A stretch of DNA of 64,000 nt from Carnobacterium divergens DSM 20623 (GCF_000744255.1 NZ_JQLO01000001.1:806001-870000); one strand, 5' to 3'. Shown: positions 52,970-62,647, counted from the first letter of the stretch. Made by a program: numbers and translations. Notes: a model not told the origin generated them from the sequence alone.

Positions 52970-54727
52970 ATGAAAAAAACAAAAATAGTATGTACGATTG
53001 GACCTGCAAGTGAATCAGTAGAAACATTGGTGAAATTGATTGAATCAGGCATGAACGTTTGTCGTTTAAACTTTTCACATGGTGATTTTGAAGAGCACGG
53101 AAACCGTATCAAAAACATTCGTGAAGCATCAAAAATCACGGGTAAAATGGTTGCGATTCTTTTAGATACAAAAGGTCCTGAAATCCGTACGCATGACATG
53201 AAAGATGGAAAAATTGATTTTTCAACTGGCGATGTTGTTCGTCTTGCAATGACGCAAATCGAAGGAACAAAAGAAAAATTTTCAATTTCATACCCAGAAT
53301 TAATCAACGATGTAAACCCAGGGTCACACATTTTGTTAGATGATGGTTTAATCGATTTAGAAGTAACAGATATCGATAAAGCAGCAAATGAAATCGTAAC
53401 AGTTGTTAAAAATGCTGGAACATTGAAAAATAAAAAAGGTGTGAATGTACCAAACGTATCAATCAATTTACCAGGAATCACTGAAAAAGATGCAGCAGAT
53501 ATCCGTTTCGGTATTGAAAACGATGTTGATTTTATCGCAGCAAGCTTTGTACGTCGTCCAAGTGACGTTTTAGAAATCACTCAAATTTTAGAAGAAAACA
53601 ATGCAACACACATTCAAATCATTCCTAAGATTGAAAACCAAGAAGGTGTGGACAACATTGATGAAATTCTAAAAATTTCTGATGGTTTAATGGTTGCTCG
53701 TGGAGATCTTGGAGTTGAAATCCCAACTGAGGAAGTTCCAATTGCTCAAAAATTATTGATTTCAAAATGTAACGCTTTAGGTAAACCAGTTATTACTGCA
53801 ACTCAAATGCTTGATTCTATGCAAAAAAATCCACGTCCAACACGTGCTGAAGCCAGTGATGTTGCCAATGCGATTTTTGATGGAACAGATGCTATCATGC
53901 TTTCAGGTGAAACAGCTGCTGGGGATTACCCAGTTGAAGCCGTTCAAACAATGAACCGCATTGCAATCCGTACGGAAGAAGCATTAGTAAATCAAGATGC
54001 ATTTGCATTAAAAGCATATAGCAAAACAGATATGACGGAAGCAATTGGTCAATCAGTTGGTCACACTGCACGTAACTTAGGAATTCAAACAATTGTAGCT
54101 GCTACTGAATCTGGTCACACTGCACGTATGATTTCTAAATACCGTCCTAAATCACATATTGTTGCAATTACATTTACAGAACGTCAAATGCGCGGTTTAG
54201 CTCTTTCATGGGGTGTTTATCCTCAAGTAGCTGAAAAACCAAGCTCAACAGATGATATGTTCAACCTTGCAACTCGTGTTTCTCAAGAATCAGGATTTGC
54301 TAAAGAAGGCGACTTAATCATTATCACTGCGGGTGTTCCAGTTGGTGAACGTGGAACAACGAACTTAATGAAGATCCAATTAATTGGTTCTAAATTAGCT
54401 ACTGGCCACGGTGTTGGTACGACTTCAGTTATTGCGAAAGCAGTTGTAGCAACTTCTGCTGAAGAAGCAAACAAAAATGCAATTGATGGCGGAATCTTAG
54501 TTGTTAAAACAACTGACAAAGATTACCTTCCTGCAATTGAAAAATCAGCTGCTATCGTAGTTGAAGAAGGTGGCTTAACTAGCCATGCTGCAGTAGTTGG
54601 AATTGCTATGAGCATTCCGGTTATCGTTGGCGCAACAAATGCAACATCATTAATTAAAAATGATGAATTAATCACTGTTGATTCTCGTCGTGGAATCATT
54701 TACCGTGGTGCTACAACAGCTATCTAA
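52970..54727 (+). CDS. pyk: Pyruvate kinase with C-terminal PEP-utiliser-like domain
   Basis: Last step of glycolysis, making ATP and pyruvate. The 585 residues contain [32 protein letters not shown], the active-site Lys and Glu region ([17 protein letters not shown]) and [15 protein letters not shown]. An extra C-terminal domain of about 110 residues with [11 protein letters not shown] resembles the phosphohistidine domain of PEP-utilising enzymes, a feature of the long pyruvate kinases of bacilli and many Lactobacillales. Codon use is strongly biased, as expected for a highly expressed gene. A terminator follows. Confidence 0.97.
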   Translation: MKKTKIVCTIGPASESVETLVKLIESGMNVCRLNFSHGDFEEHGNRIKNIREASKITGKMVAILLDTKGPEIRTHDMKDGKIDFSTGDVVRLAMTQIEGTKEKFSISYPELINDVNPGSHILLDDGLIDLEVTDIDKAANEIVTVVKNAGTLKNKKGVNVPNVSINLPGITEKDAADIRFGIENDVDFIAASFVRRPSDVLEITQILEENNATHIQIIPKIENQEGVDNIDEILKISDGLMVARGDLGVEIPTEEVPIAQKLLISKCNALGKPVITATQMLDSMQKNPRPTRAEASDVANAIFDGTDAIMLSGETAAGDYPVEAVQTMNRIAIRTEEALVNQDAFALKAYSKTDMTEAIGQSVGHTARNLGIQTIVAATESGHTARMISKYRPKSHIVAITFTERQMRGLALSWGVYPQVAEKPSSTDDMFNLATRVSQESGFAKEGDLIIITAGVPVGERGTTNLMKIQLIGSKLATGHGVGTTSVIAKAVVATSAEEANKNAIDGGILVVKTTDKDYLPAIEKSAAIVVEEGGLTSHAAVVGIAMSIPVIVGATNATSLIKNDELITVDSRRGIIYRGATTAI

Positions 54728-54741
54728 ATTTTAAAAAAGTT

Positions 54742-54783
54742 AAAAACTCATAAATCAGAAATACCTGATTTATGAGTTTTTTT
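54742..54783 (+). terminator. Intrinsic terminator after pyk
   Basis: 17-bp stem AAAAACTCATAAATCAG / CTGATTTATGAGTTTTT with a six-base loop and TTTTTTT. Confidence 0.94.
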
Positions 54784-54877
54784 ATTTACATAATAAAATT
54801 ATGGTAAACTAATTATTTTCTTTCCTTCTTTCGATTTTTTCGTTAAACTAGTTAGAGAGAATAAAGGAGTGAGAGCG

Positions 54878-55336
54878 TTGTTAGAAAGTTGGCTATTTTT
54901 AGGTATTATTTTAATCATTGCATTAATTGCAAAAAATCAATCGTTGATTATTGCTACAGCATTTATTTTACTAATTAAATTAATTCCTCAAACAGATAAA
55001 TTATTAGAAATGGTTCAATTGAAAGGGATAAATTGGGGAGTTACGATTATTACCGCTTCTATACTAGTCCCAATTGCAACAGGTCAAATAGGATTTAAAG
55101 ATTTACTTGAAGCGTTTAAATCCCCCGTGGGTTGGGTAGCAATCCTTTGTGGAATCGGAGTATCATTACTATCAAGCAAAGGAGTGGGCTTACTGTCTGC
55201 TAGTCCAGAAGTAACAATTGCCTTGGTGTTTGGAACCATCATGGGAGTTGTTTTGTTAAAAGGTGTTGCAGCAGGACCTGTTATTGCGGCAGGTTTGACC
55301 TATTGTATTTTACAAATTTTGCCTTTTACGAAGTAA
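54878..55336 (+). CDS. DUF441 family membrane protein
   Basis: The 152 residues are almost entirely hydrophobic, with four membrane segments ([42 protein letters not shown], then [11 protein letters not shown] and a glycine-rich [21 protein letters not shown]). This matches UPF0756/DUF441 (YtwI-like), which in bacilli also sits near pyk. Function unknown. I choose TTG 54878 with AAAGGAG nine bases upstream; GTG 54869 in frame lies too near that site. Confidence 0.85.
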   Translation: MLESWLFLGIILIIALIAKNQSLIIATAFILLIKLIPQTDKLLEMVQLKGINWGVTIITASILVPIATGQIGFKDLLEAFKSPVGWVAILCGIGVSLLSSKGVGLLSASPEVTIALVFGTIMGVVLLKGVAAGPVIAAGLTYCILQILPFTK

Positions 55337-55421
55337 TGACTCAGATTTTAAAAGGATTCGATAGGCAAGAGAGCCATTCTACGCTATAATAGAACAAGAA
55401 GAAAATGATGGAGGCATAATA

Positions 55422-56309
55422 ATGAATCAATCCTTAGGTACAGTTGTTACGGGAATCGTAACAGATGAAAATGATAAATCTTATTTTATCCAAAAAGATG
55501 GTGTAACATACAAATTAGCTAAAACAGAAGAAACAAACTATGAATTAGGTGACCCAGTAGAAGGTTTTGTATACATTTCAATGAATAAAGACTTTGTTAT
55601 GACACAGACGATTCCTAATGTTCAAGCTGGAAAGTTTGCTTGGGGAATTGTTATAGATACGAGAAAAGACTTAGGTGTCTTTGTAGACATCGGCTTGCCA
55701 GACAAGGAAATGGTCGTTTCTTTAGATGAACTTCCAACTGAAAAACATTTATGGCCTAAAAAAGGCGATCAGTTATTGATTGGCATTCATGTTGATGCAA
55801 AAGACCGTATGTGGGGAACTTTAGCGCCAGAAGAATTTTACTACTCAATCGCTAAAAAAGCGACAGATGAAGAAGCGTTAAAAAATAAAAATATTAAAGG
55901 TACTGCGTTCCGTTTGAAGGTAGTGGGCACTTATTTAATCATGGAAGAAGATTATTTAGGTTTTGTACACCCTAGTGAGCGAAAAGATGAGCCGCGTTTA
56001 GGTGAGGTCGTTGAAGGCCGTGTTATTGGAGTTCGTGAAGATGGGATTTTAAATATTTCGTTGATGCCTCGTGCTCACGAAGCAATTGAAGACGATGCTG
56101 GTATGTTACTAGCGATTTTAGAACGCACCCGTACAGGAAGTTTCCCTTACACAGATAAAAGTGATCCAGAAGAAATTAAAGAACGTTTTGGAATCAGTAA
56201 AGGTCAATTTAAACGTGCGTTAGGAAATCTAATGAGACAACGCAAAATCATTCAAATAGATGGTGAAACTCGCTTAGTTGAATCGCCAATTGAGAATGAA
56301 AGTGAGTAA
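55422..56309 (+). CDS. cvfB: S1-domain RNA-binding protein CvfB
   Basis: The 295 residues contain repeated S1-type beta-barrels (GIVTDENDKSYFIQKDG; AWGIVIDTRKDLGVFVDIGL; LGEVVEGRVIGVREDGILNISL) and a C-terminal winged helix (IKERFGISKGQFKRALGNLMRQ). This is the YitL/CvfB architecture; in Staphylococcus aureus CvfB binds RNA and affects virulence gene expression. Here a housekeeping post-transcriptional role is likely. ATG 55422 follows GGAGGC. It is well separated from its neighbours. Confidence 0.92.
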   Translation: MNQSLGTVVTGIVTDENDKSYFIQKDGVTYKLAKTEETNYELGDPVEGFVYISMNKDFVMTQTIPNVQAGKFAWGIVIDTRKDLGVFVDIGLPDKEMVVSLDELPTEKHLWPKKGDQLLIGIHVDAKDRMWGTLAPEEFYYSIAKKATDEEALKNKNIKGTAFRLKVVGTYLIMEEDYLGFVHPSERKDEPRLGEVVEGRVIGVREDGILNISLMPRAHEAIEDDAGMLLAILERTRTGSFPYTDKSDPEEIKERFGISKGQFKRALGNLMRQRKIIQIDGETRLVESPIENESE

Positions 56310-56343
56310 AGTCTCATAAAAATGTTCAATAACACTTAAATTG

Positions 56344-56373
56344 ATTGCAATTAGATTGTAATTTTTATAAACT
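56344..56373 (+). promoter_or_regulatory. fur promoter with overlapping dyad
   Basis: -35 TTGCAA (56345-56350), 17-base spacer, -10 TAAACT (56368-56373). A 19-base imperfect palindrome ATTGCAATTAGATTGTAAT (56344-56362) covers the -35, in the style of Fur-family boxes. Confidence 0.5.
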
Positions 56374-56430
56374 AGAAGAGAAGATGTAGAAGTCAGATTA
56401 TAAAGATTATAAATAAGAGAGGCTATTACT

Positions 56431-56889
56431 TTGAAAACAACAGAATCTCCTTTACTAAAAATCAAAAATCAATTACATGAAGCAGGTTTCAAATTAACGC
56501 CACAACGGGAAGCAACTGTAGCGGTTTTACTTGAAAAAGAAAAAGACCATTTAAGCGCTGAAGAAGTTTACATGCTTGTTAAAGAAAAAAGTCCAGACAT
56601 TGGTTTAGCGACAGTTTACCGGACACTAGAAATTTTAACAGAATTAAATATTGTCAATAAAATCAGTTTTAACGATGGTCTAGCTCGTTACGACGTTCGT
56701 AAAGAAGGCGCAAAACATTTCCACCATCATTTATTATGCATTGAGTGTGGAAATATTGAAGAAGTTCATGAAGATTTACTTGAAGAAATTGAACCAATTG
56801 TTGAAAGTCGTTTCCATTTTATCGTAAAAGATCATCGTTTAACTTTTCATGGGATTTGTCAAGAATGTCAAGAAAAAGGGAAACACTGA
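56431..56889 (+). CDS. fur: Fur-family metal-dependent transcriptional regulator
   Basis: The 152-residue protein has the winged helix (GFKLTPQREATVAVLLE, GLATVYRTLEIL) and dimer/metal domain: the HHHLLC motif with CIECG and a second CQEC pair near the end for structural zinc. Fur, PerR and Zur share this layout. Location directly before the xerD gene matches B. subtilis fur, and this supports Fur over PerR. The start is TTG 56431 with AGAGAGG upstream. It may repress itself through the dyad at 56344. Confidence 0.88.
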   Translation: MKTTESPLLKIKNQLHEAGFKLTPQREATVAVLLEKEKDHLSAEEVYMLVKEKSPDIGLATVYRTLEILTELNIVNKISFNDGLARYDVRKEGAKHFHHHLLCIECGNIEEVHEDLLEEIEPIVESRFHFIVKDHRLTFHGICQECQEKGKH

Positions 56890-56907
56890 GCAACAATTAA
56901 AAATGAG

Positions 56908-56942
56908 AGAAACAATTGACTTTGTTGGTTGTTTCTTTTTTT
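56908..56942 (+). terminator. Intrinsic terminator after fur
   Basis: AGAAACAA (56908-56915) / TTGTTTCT (56929-56936), 13-base loop, TTTTTT. It ends 31 bases before the xerD start. Confidence 0.85.
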
Positions 56943-56972
56943 CTTAACAAAACACTGTTGGAGGTGACGAAA

Positions 56973-57863
56973 GTGGAGAACGATTTAACAGAGTATCTGC
57001 ATTATTTAACGATTGAAAGAGGTCTTTCCAAAAATACAATAGAAAGTTATCGTCGTGATTTAATAAGCTATATTGAATTTTTGACTATGAATCAAGTCAA
57101 AAATTGGTCGGAAGTTGATCGTTATTTAGTTCTTACTTTTTTACAGCAATTAAAAGACGAAGAAAAAGCAGCTGGTACTGTGATTCGAATGGTATCTAGT
57201 TTAAGAAGATTCCATCAATTTTTAAAACAAGAGAGACTATGTGATACAGACCCCATGTTGCACATCGATACGCCTAAAAAAGCTCAAACCTTGCCTAAAA
57301 CACTGTCGATGAAAGAAGTCGAATGCTTGATTGAAACACCGGACACGAATACTACTTTAGGGTTAAGAGATCGAGCGATGTTAGAGGTGATGTATGCAAC
57401 TGGATTACGGGTCAGCGAATTGACAGAGCTAAAACTAAGTGATTTACATTTATCGCTAGGGTTAATTCAGACAATTGGAAAAGGGGACAAGGAACGGATT
57501 ATTCCACTTGGTGATTTGGCGATTGAATGGATTGAAAAATACATGAAATATAGCCGAGTTAAGCTTGAAAAACCTGGAAAACGTGAACTAAATCTATTTT
57601 TAAATCATCATGGCAAAGGTTTAACGAGACAAGGCGTTTGGAAAAATTTAAAAGCGATTGTGAAAAAAGCAGGAATTGAAAAAGAGGTAACTCCTCATAC
57701 TTTACGACATTCATTTGCAACCCACTTGCTAGAAAACGGAGCTGACTTACGAGTTGTTCAAGAGTTATTAGGACATGCAGATATTTCAACTACTCAAATC
57801 TATACGCATATCACCAAACAAAGGATGACGTCTGTATACAAAACCTATCATCCGAGGGCATAA
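56973..57863 (+). CDS. xerD: Site-specific tyrosine recombinase XerD
   Basis: Resolves chromosome dimers at dif. The 296 residues have the N-terminal SAM-like DNA-binding domain (LTIERGLSKNTIESYRRDL) and catalytic domain with the first Arg in ATGLRVSEL, HTLRHSFATHLL (His-x-x-Arg), the second His in LGHADIS and the nucleophile Tyr in TQIYTHI. Length and the position after fur favour XerD over XerC or an integrase. GTG 56973 follows GGAGGTGA; a longer open frame upstream overlaps the fur terminator. Confidence 0.94.
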   Translation: MENDLTEYLHYLTIERGLSKNTIESYRRDLISYIEFLTMNQVKNWSEVDRYLVLTFLQQLKDEEKAAGTVIRMVSSLRRFHQFLKQERLCDTDPMLHIDTPKKAQTLPKTLSMKEVECLIETPDTNTTLGLRDRAMLEVMYATGLRVSELTELKLSDLHLSLGLIQTIGKGDKERIIPLGDLAIEWIEKYMKYSRVKLEKPGKRELNLFLNHHGKGLTRQGVWKNLKAIVKKAGIEKEVTPHTLRHSFATHLLENGADLRVVQELLGHADISTTQIYTHITKQRMTSVYKTYHPRA

Positions 57864-57908
57864 AAATAAAAAATCGTTGAAAATAGAACATTCTTTTAGC
57901 TAGTTAGA

Positions 57909-57937
57909 TTGTGAAAATGTCAAGATTATGGTAAAGT
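57909..57937 (+). promoter_or_regulatory. Promoter of lysA
   Basis: -35 TTGTGA (57909-57914), 17-base spacer, extended -10 TGG-TAAAGT (57932-57937), 40 bases before lysA. There is no room for a lysine riboswitch. Confidence 0.6.
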
Positions 57938-57976
57938 TAAATGAGCAATTTACGGGGATTGAAATGGGGAAAATAA

Positions 57977-59296
57977 ATGAATTTAACTAAACTACCAGGT
58001 ACAATGACAATCAATACTGAAGATCATCTAACGATTGGAGGAATTGACACAGTTTTACTTGCTGATAAGTACCAGACGCCATTATTTGTTTACGATATCG
58101 CTTTAATTCGAGAACGTTGTCGAGAGTTTAAAGAAACTTTCGAACGTAAACAAATCAATGCACAAGTAGCTTATGCTAGCAAAGCCTTTTCATGTTTAGC
58201 GATTTATCAATTGATGGCTCAAGAAGGAATGTCTCTTGACGTAGTTTCAGGTGGAGAATTGTATACGGCCATTCAAGCAGGTTTTCCAAGCGAGAAAATC
58301 CATTTTCATGGAAATAATAAAACAATGACAGAAATCAACGCCGCCTTAGATTATCAAATTGGCTGCTTTGTTGTAGATAATTTCAATGAATTAAACTTGT
58401 TGAATCAGTTAGCAAGTAAAAAAGAAGTCATTGTCAAAATTTTACTTCGTGTAACGCCTGGCGTAGAGGCACATACACATAATTATATTTCAACTGGACA
58501 AGAAGATTCAAAATTTGGGTTTGATTTAATGAATGGTCAAGCTGAACAAGCAGCGATTCAGGCAATAGAAATGTCAAATGTTGACTTAATTGGTCTTCAT
58601 AGCCATATTGGGTCACAAATTTTTGAATCGGATGGTTTTTTAATGGCAATTGATAAGTTACTGTCAAAAACAATTGACTGGCAAAATACTTTTGGCTTTA
58701 AACTAAGTGTGTTAAATTTAGGTGGTGGATTTGGCATTCGTTACACGGAAGAGGATCAACCGTTAGCTATTCCTGAACTGATGGAGTCGATTATCGACGA
58801 AGTTATTTTGAAAACAACAGAATTGGGCGTTGAAATGCCTGAAATCTGGCTAGAACCAGGCCGAAGCTTGGTTGGTGATGCTGGAACTACTTTATATGAA
58901 ACGGGCTCACAAAAAGAAGTTCCAAATGTGCGGAACTATTTGGCCGTTGATGGAGGAATGTCTGATAACATTCGACCAGCACTTTATGATGCAAAATATA
59001 CAGGTGTTTTAGCAAATCGCGTGACCGAACAGCCAACAGAAACCTATTCAATTGCAGGGAAATGTTGTGAGTCAGGAGATATGTTGATTTGGGACTTGCC
59101 ACTGCCTAAAGTTCAAGAAGCTAATATTTTAGCGGTCTTTAGTACAGGCGCATACGGCTATTCAATGGCGAGTAACTACAATCGTATTCCTCGTCCAGCA
59201 GTTGTTTTCGTTGAAAATAGTACCGACTTTTTAGCAATTCGACGTGAAACCTATGTAGATGTGATGCAACTTGATATTCCTTTTCCAACAGAATAG
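57977..59296 (+). CDS. lysA: Diaminopimelate decarboxylase
   Basis: PLP enzyme converting meso-diaminopimelate to L-lysine, the last step of lysine synthesis. The 439 residues show the PLP-Lys region VAYASKAFSC, SGGELYTA, HFHGNNKT, the HSHIGSQI motif, NLGGGFGI, EPGRSLVGDAG, and the Cys-Glu CCESGD near the C-terminus. The other dap genes are not in this window. It is followed 20 bases on by ribT. Confidence 0.96.
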   Translation: MNLTKLPGTMTINTEDHLTIGGIDTVLLADKYQTPLFVYDIALIRERCREFKETFERKQINAQVAYASKAFSCLAIYQLMAQEGMSLDVVSGGELYTAIQAGFPSEKIHFHGNNKTMTEINAALDYQIGCFVVDNFNELNLLNQLASKKEVIVKILLRVTPGVEAHTHNYISTGQEDSKFGFDLMNGQAEQAAIQAIEMSNVDLIGLHSHIGSQIFESDGFLMAIDKLLSKTIDWQNTFGFKLSVLNLGGGFGIRYTEEDQPLAIPELMESIIDEVILKTTELGVEMPEIWLEPGRSLVGDAGTTLYETGSQKEVPNVRNYLAVDGGMSDNIRPALYDAKYTGVLANRVTEQPTETYSIAGKCCESGDMLIWDLPLPKVQEANILAVFSTGAYGYSMASNYNRIPRPAVVFVENSTDFLAIRRETYVDVMQLDIPFPTE

Positions 59297-59316
59297 ACAC
59301 GAATGGAGGTTCATCA

Positions 59317-59679
59317 ATGCTAATTAATTATAAAAATGATTACGAGAAAATCATGATGGGGCTACTATCCTTTATTCCTGATTTAAAAGACGTGAGTCGC
59401 TTGAAATCGGAAATCGAATGGTATGAAGCTGATGAAAATCGGCAACTATATTTATGGCGCAGTGAAGAAAGTACAGACATTATTGCAGTTGTAGGTGTAG
59501 AAATAAGTGAGGAAATGGTCTTACTTCGTCATATTTCAATTAATCCTTCTTATCGTAAAGAAGGGATTAGCTATCAAATTATTAATGAACTTGAAAAAAA
59601 AGCACCAGATAAAAAAATAATTGGTACGTTAGAAACAGCTCCAATTGTAGCAAAATGGGAGCAACAAAGAAGTGAATAG
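59317..59679 (+). CDS. ribT: RibT-type GNAT acetyltransferase
   Basis: The 120-residue GNAT-fold protein has IIAVVGVEIS (core strand), LLRHISINPSYRKEGISYQIINEL, in which the acetyl-CoA-binding R/Q-x-x-G/A motif is modified to RKEGIS, and the C-terminal AKWEQQ. It resembles B. subtilis RibT, and small RibT-like genes commonly lie before scpA in Lactobacillales. The name is historical; no riboflavin genes are nearby and the substrate is unknown. Confidence 0.8.
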   Translation: MLINYKNDYEKIMMGLLSFIPDLKDVSRLKSEIEWYEADENRQLYLWRSEESTDIIAVVGVEISEEMVLLRHISINPSYRKEGISYQIINELEKKAPDKKIIGTLETAPIVAKWEQQRSE

Positions 59680-59707
59680 AAACTAGGTTGAAGGAGCGAA
59701 TCAATGA

Positions 59708-60490
59708 ATGGCTGAAATTAATGTGAAAATTGATGTGTTTGAAGGGCCGCTTGATTTGTTGCTTCATTTAATTCAACAATTAGAGTTGGATATTTACGAT
59801 ATTCCAATGGCTGAAGTCACAGCACAATACCTAGCTTATCTTCATACAATGAAAGAACTAGAGCTGGATATTGCAGGAGATTATCTAGTCATGGCAGCTA
59901 CTTTAATGGCCATTAAAAGCAAGATGTTGCTGCCTAAACAAGAACTTATTTTAGATGACGAAGATGAGTCGTTTTATGAAGATGGAGAAGATCCGCGGGA
60001 TGCTCTTGTTGAACAACTATTAGAATATCGTAAATATAAATATGCAGCGACAGTATTAAAAGATAAAGAAGAAGAACGAAGCCAGTATTATACGAAAACA
60101 CCAACAAATTTACAGCATTTACAAACAGAAGTTCCTTTAAAATCAGAACAAATTACAACAATTGATTTGTTTATGGCTTTTCATGAAATGCTAACAAAAA
60201 AGAATCGTAAAATTCCAATGCAAACAAAAATCAAAGCAGAAGAAATTACGATTGACGATAAAATGAAACTGATATTAAATAAATTAAACAGTCATCAAAG
60301 TCGTAATGGTTTGTTATTTGAAGAATTTTTTGACGCTACAACTAAATCAGAACTAGTCACAACTTTTATGGCGTTACTAGAATTGATCAAAGAAGGAACC
60401 ATTAGAATCAATCAAGAAGAAATTTGTGGAGATATTTTAGTGTTTGAAAATCAAGAGTCCGTCAATCAAGGAGAAGGTAAGAATGAATGA
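59708..60490 (+). CDS. scpA: Segregation and condensation protein A
   Basis: Kleisin subunit that bridges SMC heads. The 260 residues begin NVKIDVFEGPLDLLLHLIQQLELDIYDIPM in pieces, the signature of ScpA, with a middle linker and a C-terminal winged helix. AAGGAG (59691-59696) is 11 bases from ATG 59708; an out-of-frame ATG at 59704 opens a three-codon reading frame ending over the scpA start. It overlaps scpB by eight bases. Its SMC partner is encoded at 22 kb. Confidence 0.95.
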   Translation: MAEINVKIDVFEGPLDLLLHLIQQLELDIYDIPMAEVTAQYLAYLHTMKELELDIAGDYLVMAATLMAIKSKMLLPKQELILDDEDESFYEDGEDPRDALVEQLLEYRKYKYAATVLKDKEEERSQYYTKTPTNLQHLQTEVPLKSEQITTIDLFMAFHEMLTKKNRKIPMQTKIKAEEITIDDKMKLILNKLNSHQSRNGLLFEEFFDATTKSELVTTFMALLELIKEGTIRINQEEICGDILVFENQESVNQGEGKNE

Positions 60491-61067
60491 AATAGCAGCG
60501 ATTGAAGCATTGCTTTTTGTATCAGGTGATGAGGGCTTATCATTAGAAGAGATGGCGTCATTACTAGATACATCTACACAATTTACGTATCAATTATTAA
60601 TGCAGTTGCAACAACGGTACATTGAATCTAAAACAAATGGACTAATGCTACTTGAAGTAGGCAATCATTATCAATTGGCTACTAAAAAAGAATACGCTGA
60701 TTTAATTAAAAAATATGCAGTCTCGCCGTTATCCACGAATTTATCACAGGCCGCATTAGAAACGCTTGCGATTATTGCCTACAAACAACCGTTAACCCGG
60801 ATGGAAATTGATGAAATTAGAGGCGTGCAAACAAGTGGTGCTTTGCAAAAACTTCTTTTAAGAGGATTAATTGAAGATAAAGGGCGAGTTAATGGGCCAG
60901 GTAGAGCTATTTTATATGGAACATCCGCTTATTTTATGGATTATTTTGGCTTAAAAGATATAAAAGAATTACCAACAATTGATGAATTAGAACAAAGTCC
61001 TGATGAAAGCGAATCAGATTTATTCTTTGAAAAATTTAATCAACAATTTCAACTAAATGAAGAATAA
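60483..61067 (+). CDS. scpB: Segregation and condensation protein B
   Basis: ScpB dimer that binds ScpA in the condensin complex. The 194 residues are two tandem winged-helix domains: AIEALLFVSGDEGLSLEEMA at the front, and LAIIAYKQPLTRMEIDEIRGV with the GRAILYGTSAYFMDYFGL end that is diagnostic. ATG 60483 lies inside the scpA end with AAGGAGAAGG upstream, so translation is coupled. The acidic tail is normal for the group. Confidence 0.95.
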   Translation: MNEIAAIEALLFVSGDEGLSLEEMASLLDTSTQFTYQLLMQLQQRYIESKTNGLMLLEVGNHYQLATKKEYADLIKKYAVSPLSTNLSQAALETLAIIAYKQPLTRMEIDEIRGVQTSGALQKLLLRGLIEDKGRVNGPGRAILYGTSAYFMDYFGLKDIKELPTIDELEQSPDESESDLFFEKFNQQFQLNEE

Positions 61068-61080
61068 AGGGGATTAAATA

Positions 61081-61818
61081 ATGGAACGTTTACAAAAAGT
61101 AATGGCACACGCAGGTGTAGCTTCTCGAAGAAAAGCAGAAGAATTAATTGCAAAAGGTCACGTAAAAGTGAATGGAAAAGTTGTAACAGATATGGGGGTT
61201 CAAGTTGGAAACTCAGATAATATTGAAGTAGATGGTGTTCCAATCGACCGTGAAGAACCAGTTTACTTTTTATTGTACAAACCAAGAAATGTGATTTCTG
61301 CCGTGAGCGATGATAAAGATCGACCTGTTGTAACGGACTTTTTTGGTTCCGTAAAACAACGTATTTATCCAGTTGGACGTTTAGATTATGATACGACAGG
61401 ATTATTGCTTATGACAAATGACGGAGAACTTTCTCAAATGTTGATGCATCCTAAATACCATGTTGCAAAAACCTATGTCGCTAAAGTAAAAGGTGTTATT
61501 TATCCAACTGACACGAGAAAGTTAGACAAAGGAATTGTCATTGATGGCAAAAAAACGTCTCCTGCACAAACAAGAATTATTTCAGTCGATAAAGTAAAGC
61601 AGACTTCAATTGTTGAAATTACTATTTTTGAGGGACGTAATCATCAAGTGAAAAATATGTTTATGGCAATCAATCATCCTGTTCAAAAATTAAAACGTGA
61701 AACGTATGGTGGTTTAACTTTAGAAGGTTTAAAACCAGGAGAATGGCGTGAATTAAAAGGTTTTGAAGTGAATCAACTTCGTGTTCTTGCTAAAGAAAGT
61801 CAACAAAATAAAAAATAA
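61081..61818 (+). CDS. rluB: Ribosomal large subunit pseudouridine synthase B
   Basis: Makes pseudouridine at position 2605 of 23S rRNA. The 245 residues have an N-terminal S4 domain (ERLQKVMAHAGVASRRKAEELI) and the RsuA-type catalytic domain with the active Asp in VGRLDYDTTGLLLMTNDGEL, then GRNHQVKNMF. It belongs to the RsuA/RluB/E/F group and, by position after scpB, is the RluB type as in B. subtilis. It follows scpB by 13 bases and ends the scp operon. Confidence 0.93.
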   Translation: MERLQKVMAHAGVASRRKAEELIAKGHVKVNGKVVTDMGVQVGNSDNIEVDGVPIDREEPVYFLLYKPRNVISAVSDDKDRPVVTDFFGSVKQRIYPVGRLDYDTTGLLLMTNDGELSQMLMHPKYHVAKTYVAKVKGVIYPTDTRKLDKGIVIDGKKTSPAQTRIISVDKVKQTSIVEITIFEGRNHQVKNMFMAINHPVQKLKRETYGGLTLEGLKPGEWRELKGFEVNQLRVLAKESQQNKK

Positions 61819-61834
61819 GATCAGCCCCTTTTGG

Positions 61835-61864
61835 TTGATAAATGAAACAGTTGTTGTGTATAAT
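61835..61864 (+). promoter_or_regulatory. Promoter of the ResD/ResE-like pair
   Basis: -35 TTGATA (61835-61840), 18-base spacer, -10 TATAAT (61859-61864). A second TATAAT at 61871-61876 lies close by. Confidence 0.6.
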
Positions 61865-61917
61865 TAGTGATATAATAACAATTTTTAGATAGGGTTGGAG
61901 AAAGAGGTGTTTATCAA

Positions 61918-62640
61918 ATGAATAATGATGCAATGAATATACTGGTTGTTGATGATGAAGATCGAATTCGTCGTTTATTAAAAATGTATTTACAGCGAGA
62001 AAACTTTATCATTACTGAAACAGACAATGGAGAAGATGCTCTTTTTCTAGCTCTTGAAAATGATTATGACTTAATTTTACTTGATTTGATGCTTCCTAAA
62101 ATGGACGGTATTGAGGTTGCTAAACAACTACGTGAAAAAAAAGAAACGCCAATTATGATGTTGACAGCAAAAGGTGAAGAAACGAATCGGGTTCAAGGCT
62201 TTGAAGTTGGTGCAGATGATTATATTGTAAAGCCGTTTAGTCCAAGAGAAGTTGTCTTACGAGTAGCCGCAATTTTGAAACGAACACAATTAGCAAAACC
62301 TAAAAAACAAGAAAATCCAGATTTAATTATTTTTCCTCATCTAGAAATTGACAATCAGGCTCATCGCGTTTTATCTGATGGAAAACCTGTCAATTTAACA
62401 CCGAAAGAATACGACTTACTTCTTTATTTAGCACAAGCTCCTGATCAGATTTTTGGCAGAGAACAATTGCTTAGAGAAGTTTGGAAATATGAGTTTTTTG
62501 GTGATTTAAGAACAGTGGATACTCATGTAAAACGTTTGCGTGAAAAACTAGCACAACAATCAGAAGTAGCCTCTAAAATGATTGTGACTGTCTGGGGCTT
62601 AGGTTATAAGTTTAATTCTCACTACGAGAATAAGGAGTAG
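61918..62640 (+). CDS. resD: OmpR-family response regulator, ResD/SrrA-like
   Basis: The 240 residues have a receiver domain (VVDDEDRIRRLLKMYL, phosphorylated Asp56 in LILLDLMLPKMDG, TAKGEE, KPFSPREV) and a C-terminal OmpR-type winged helix (LTPKEYDLLLYL, RTVDTHVKRLREKL). The location after rluB and the sensor pair match ResD of B. subtilis, which controls respiration and redox genes. In fermentative Lactobacillales the regulon is likely different. An in-frame ATG at 61933 is an alternative start. Confidence 0.9.
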   Translation: MNNDAMNILVVDDEDRIRRLLKMYLQRENFIITETDNGEDALFLALENDYDLILLDLMLPKMDGIEVAKQLREKKETPIMMLTAKGEETNRVQGFEVGADDYIVKPFSPREVVLRVAAILKRTQLAKPKKQENPDLIIFPHLEIDNQAHRVLSDGKPVNLTPKEYDLLLYLAQAPDQIFGREQLLREVWKYEFFGDLRTVDTHVKRLREKLAQQSEVASKMIVTVWGLGYKFNSHYENKE

Positions 62641-62647
62641 TAACCTT

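Noticed and set aside
52963-53580. Open frame of 205 codons on the minus strand
   Set aside because: It is antisense to the strongly codon-biased pyk gene, with no start signals; an artefact of biased codons.
57864-57976. Lysine riboswitch or T-box before lysA
   Set aside because: The gap is only 113 bases and mostly occupied by a promoter; no T-box motif or aptamer-like structure is visible.
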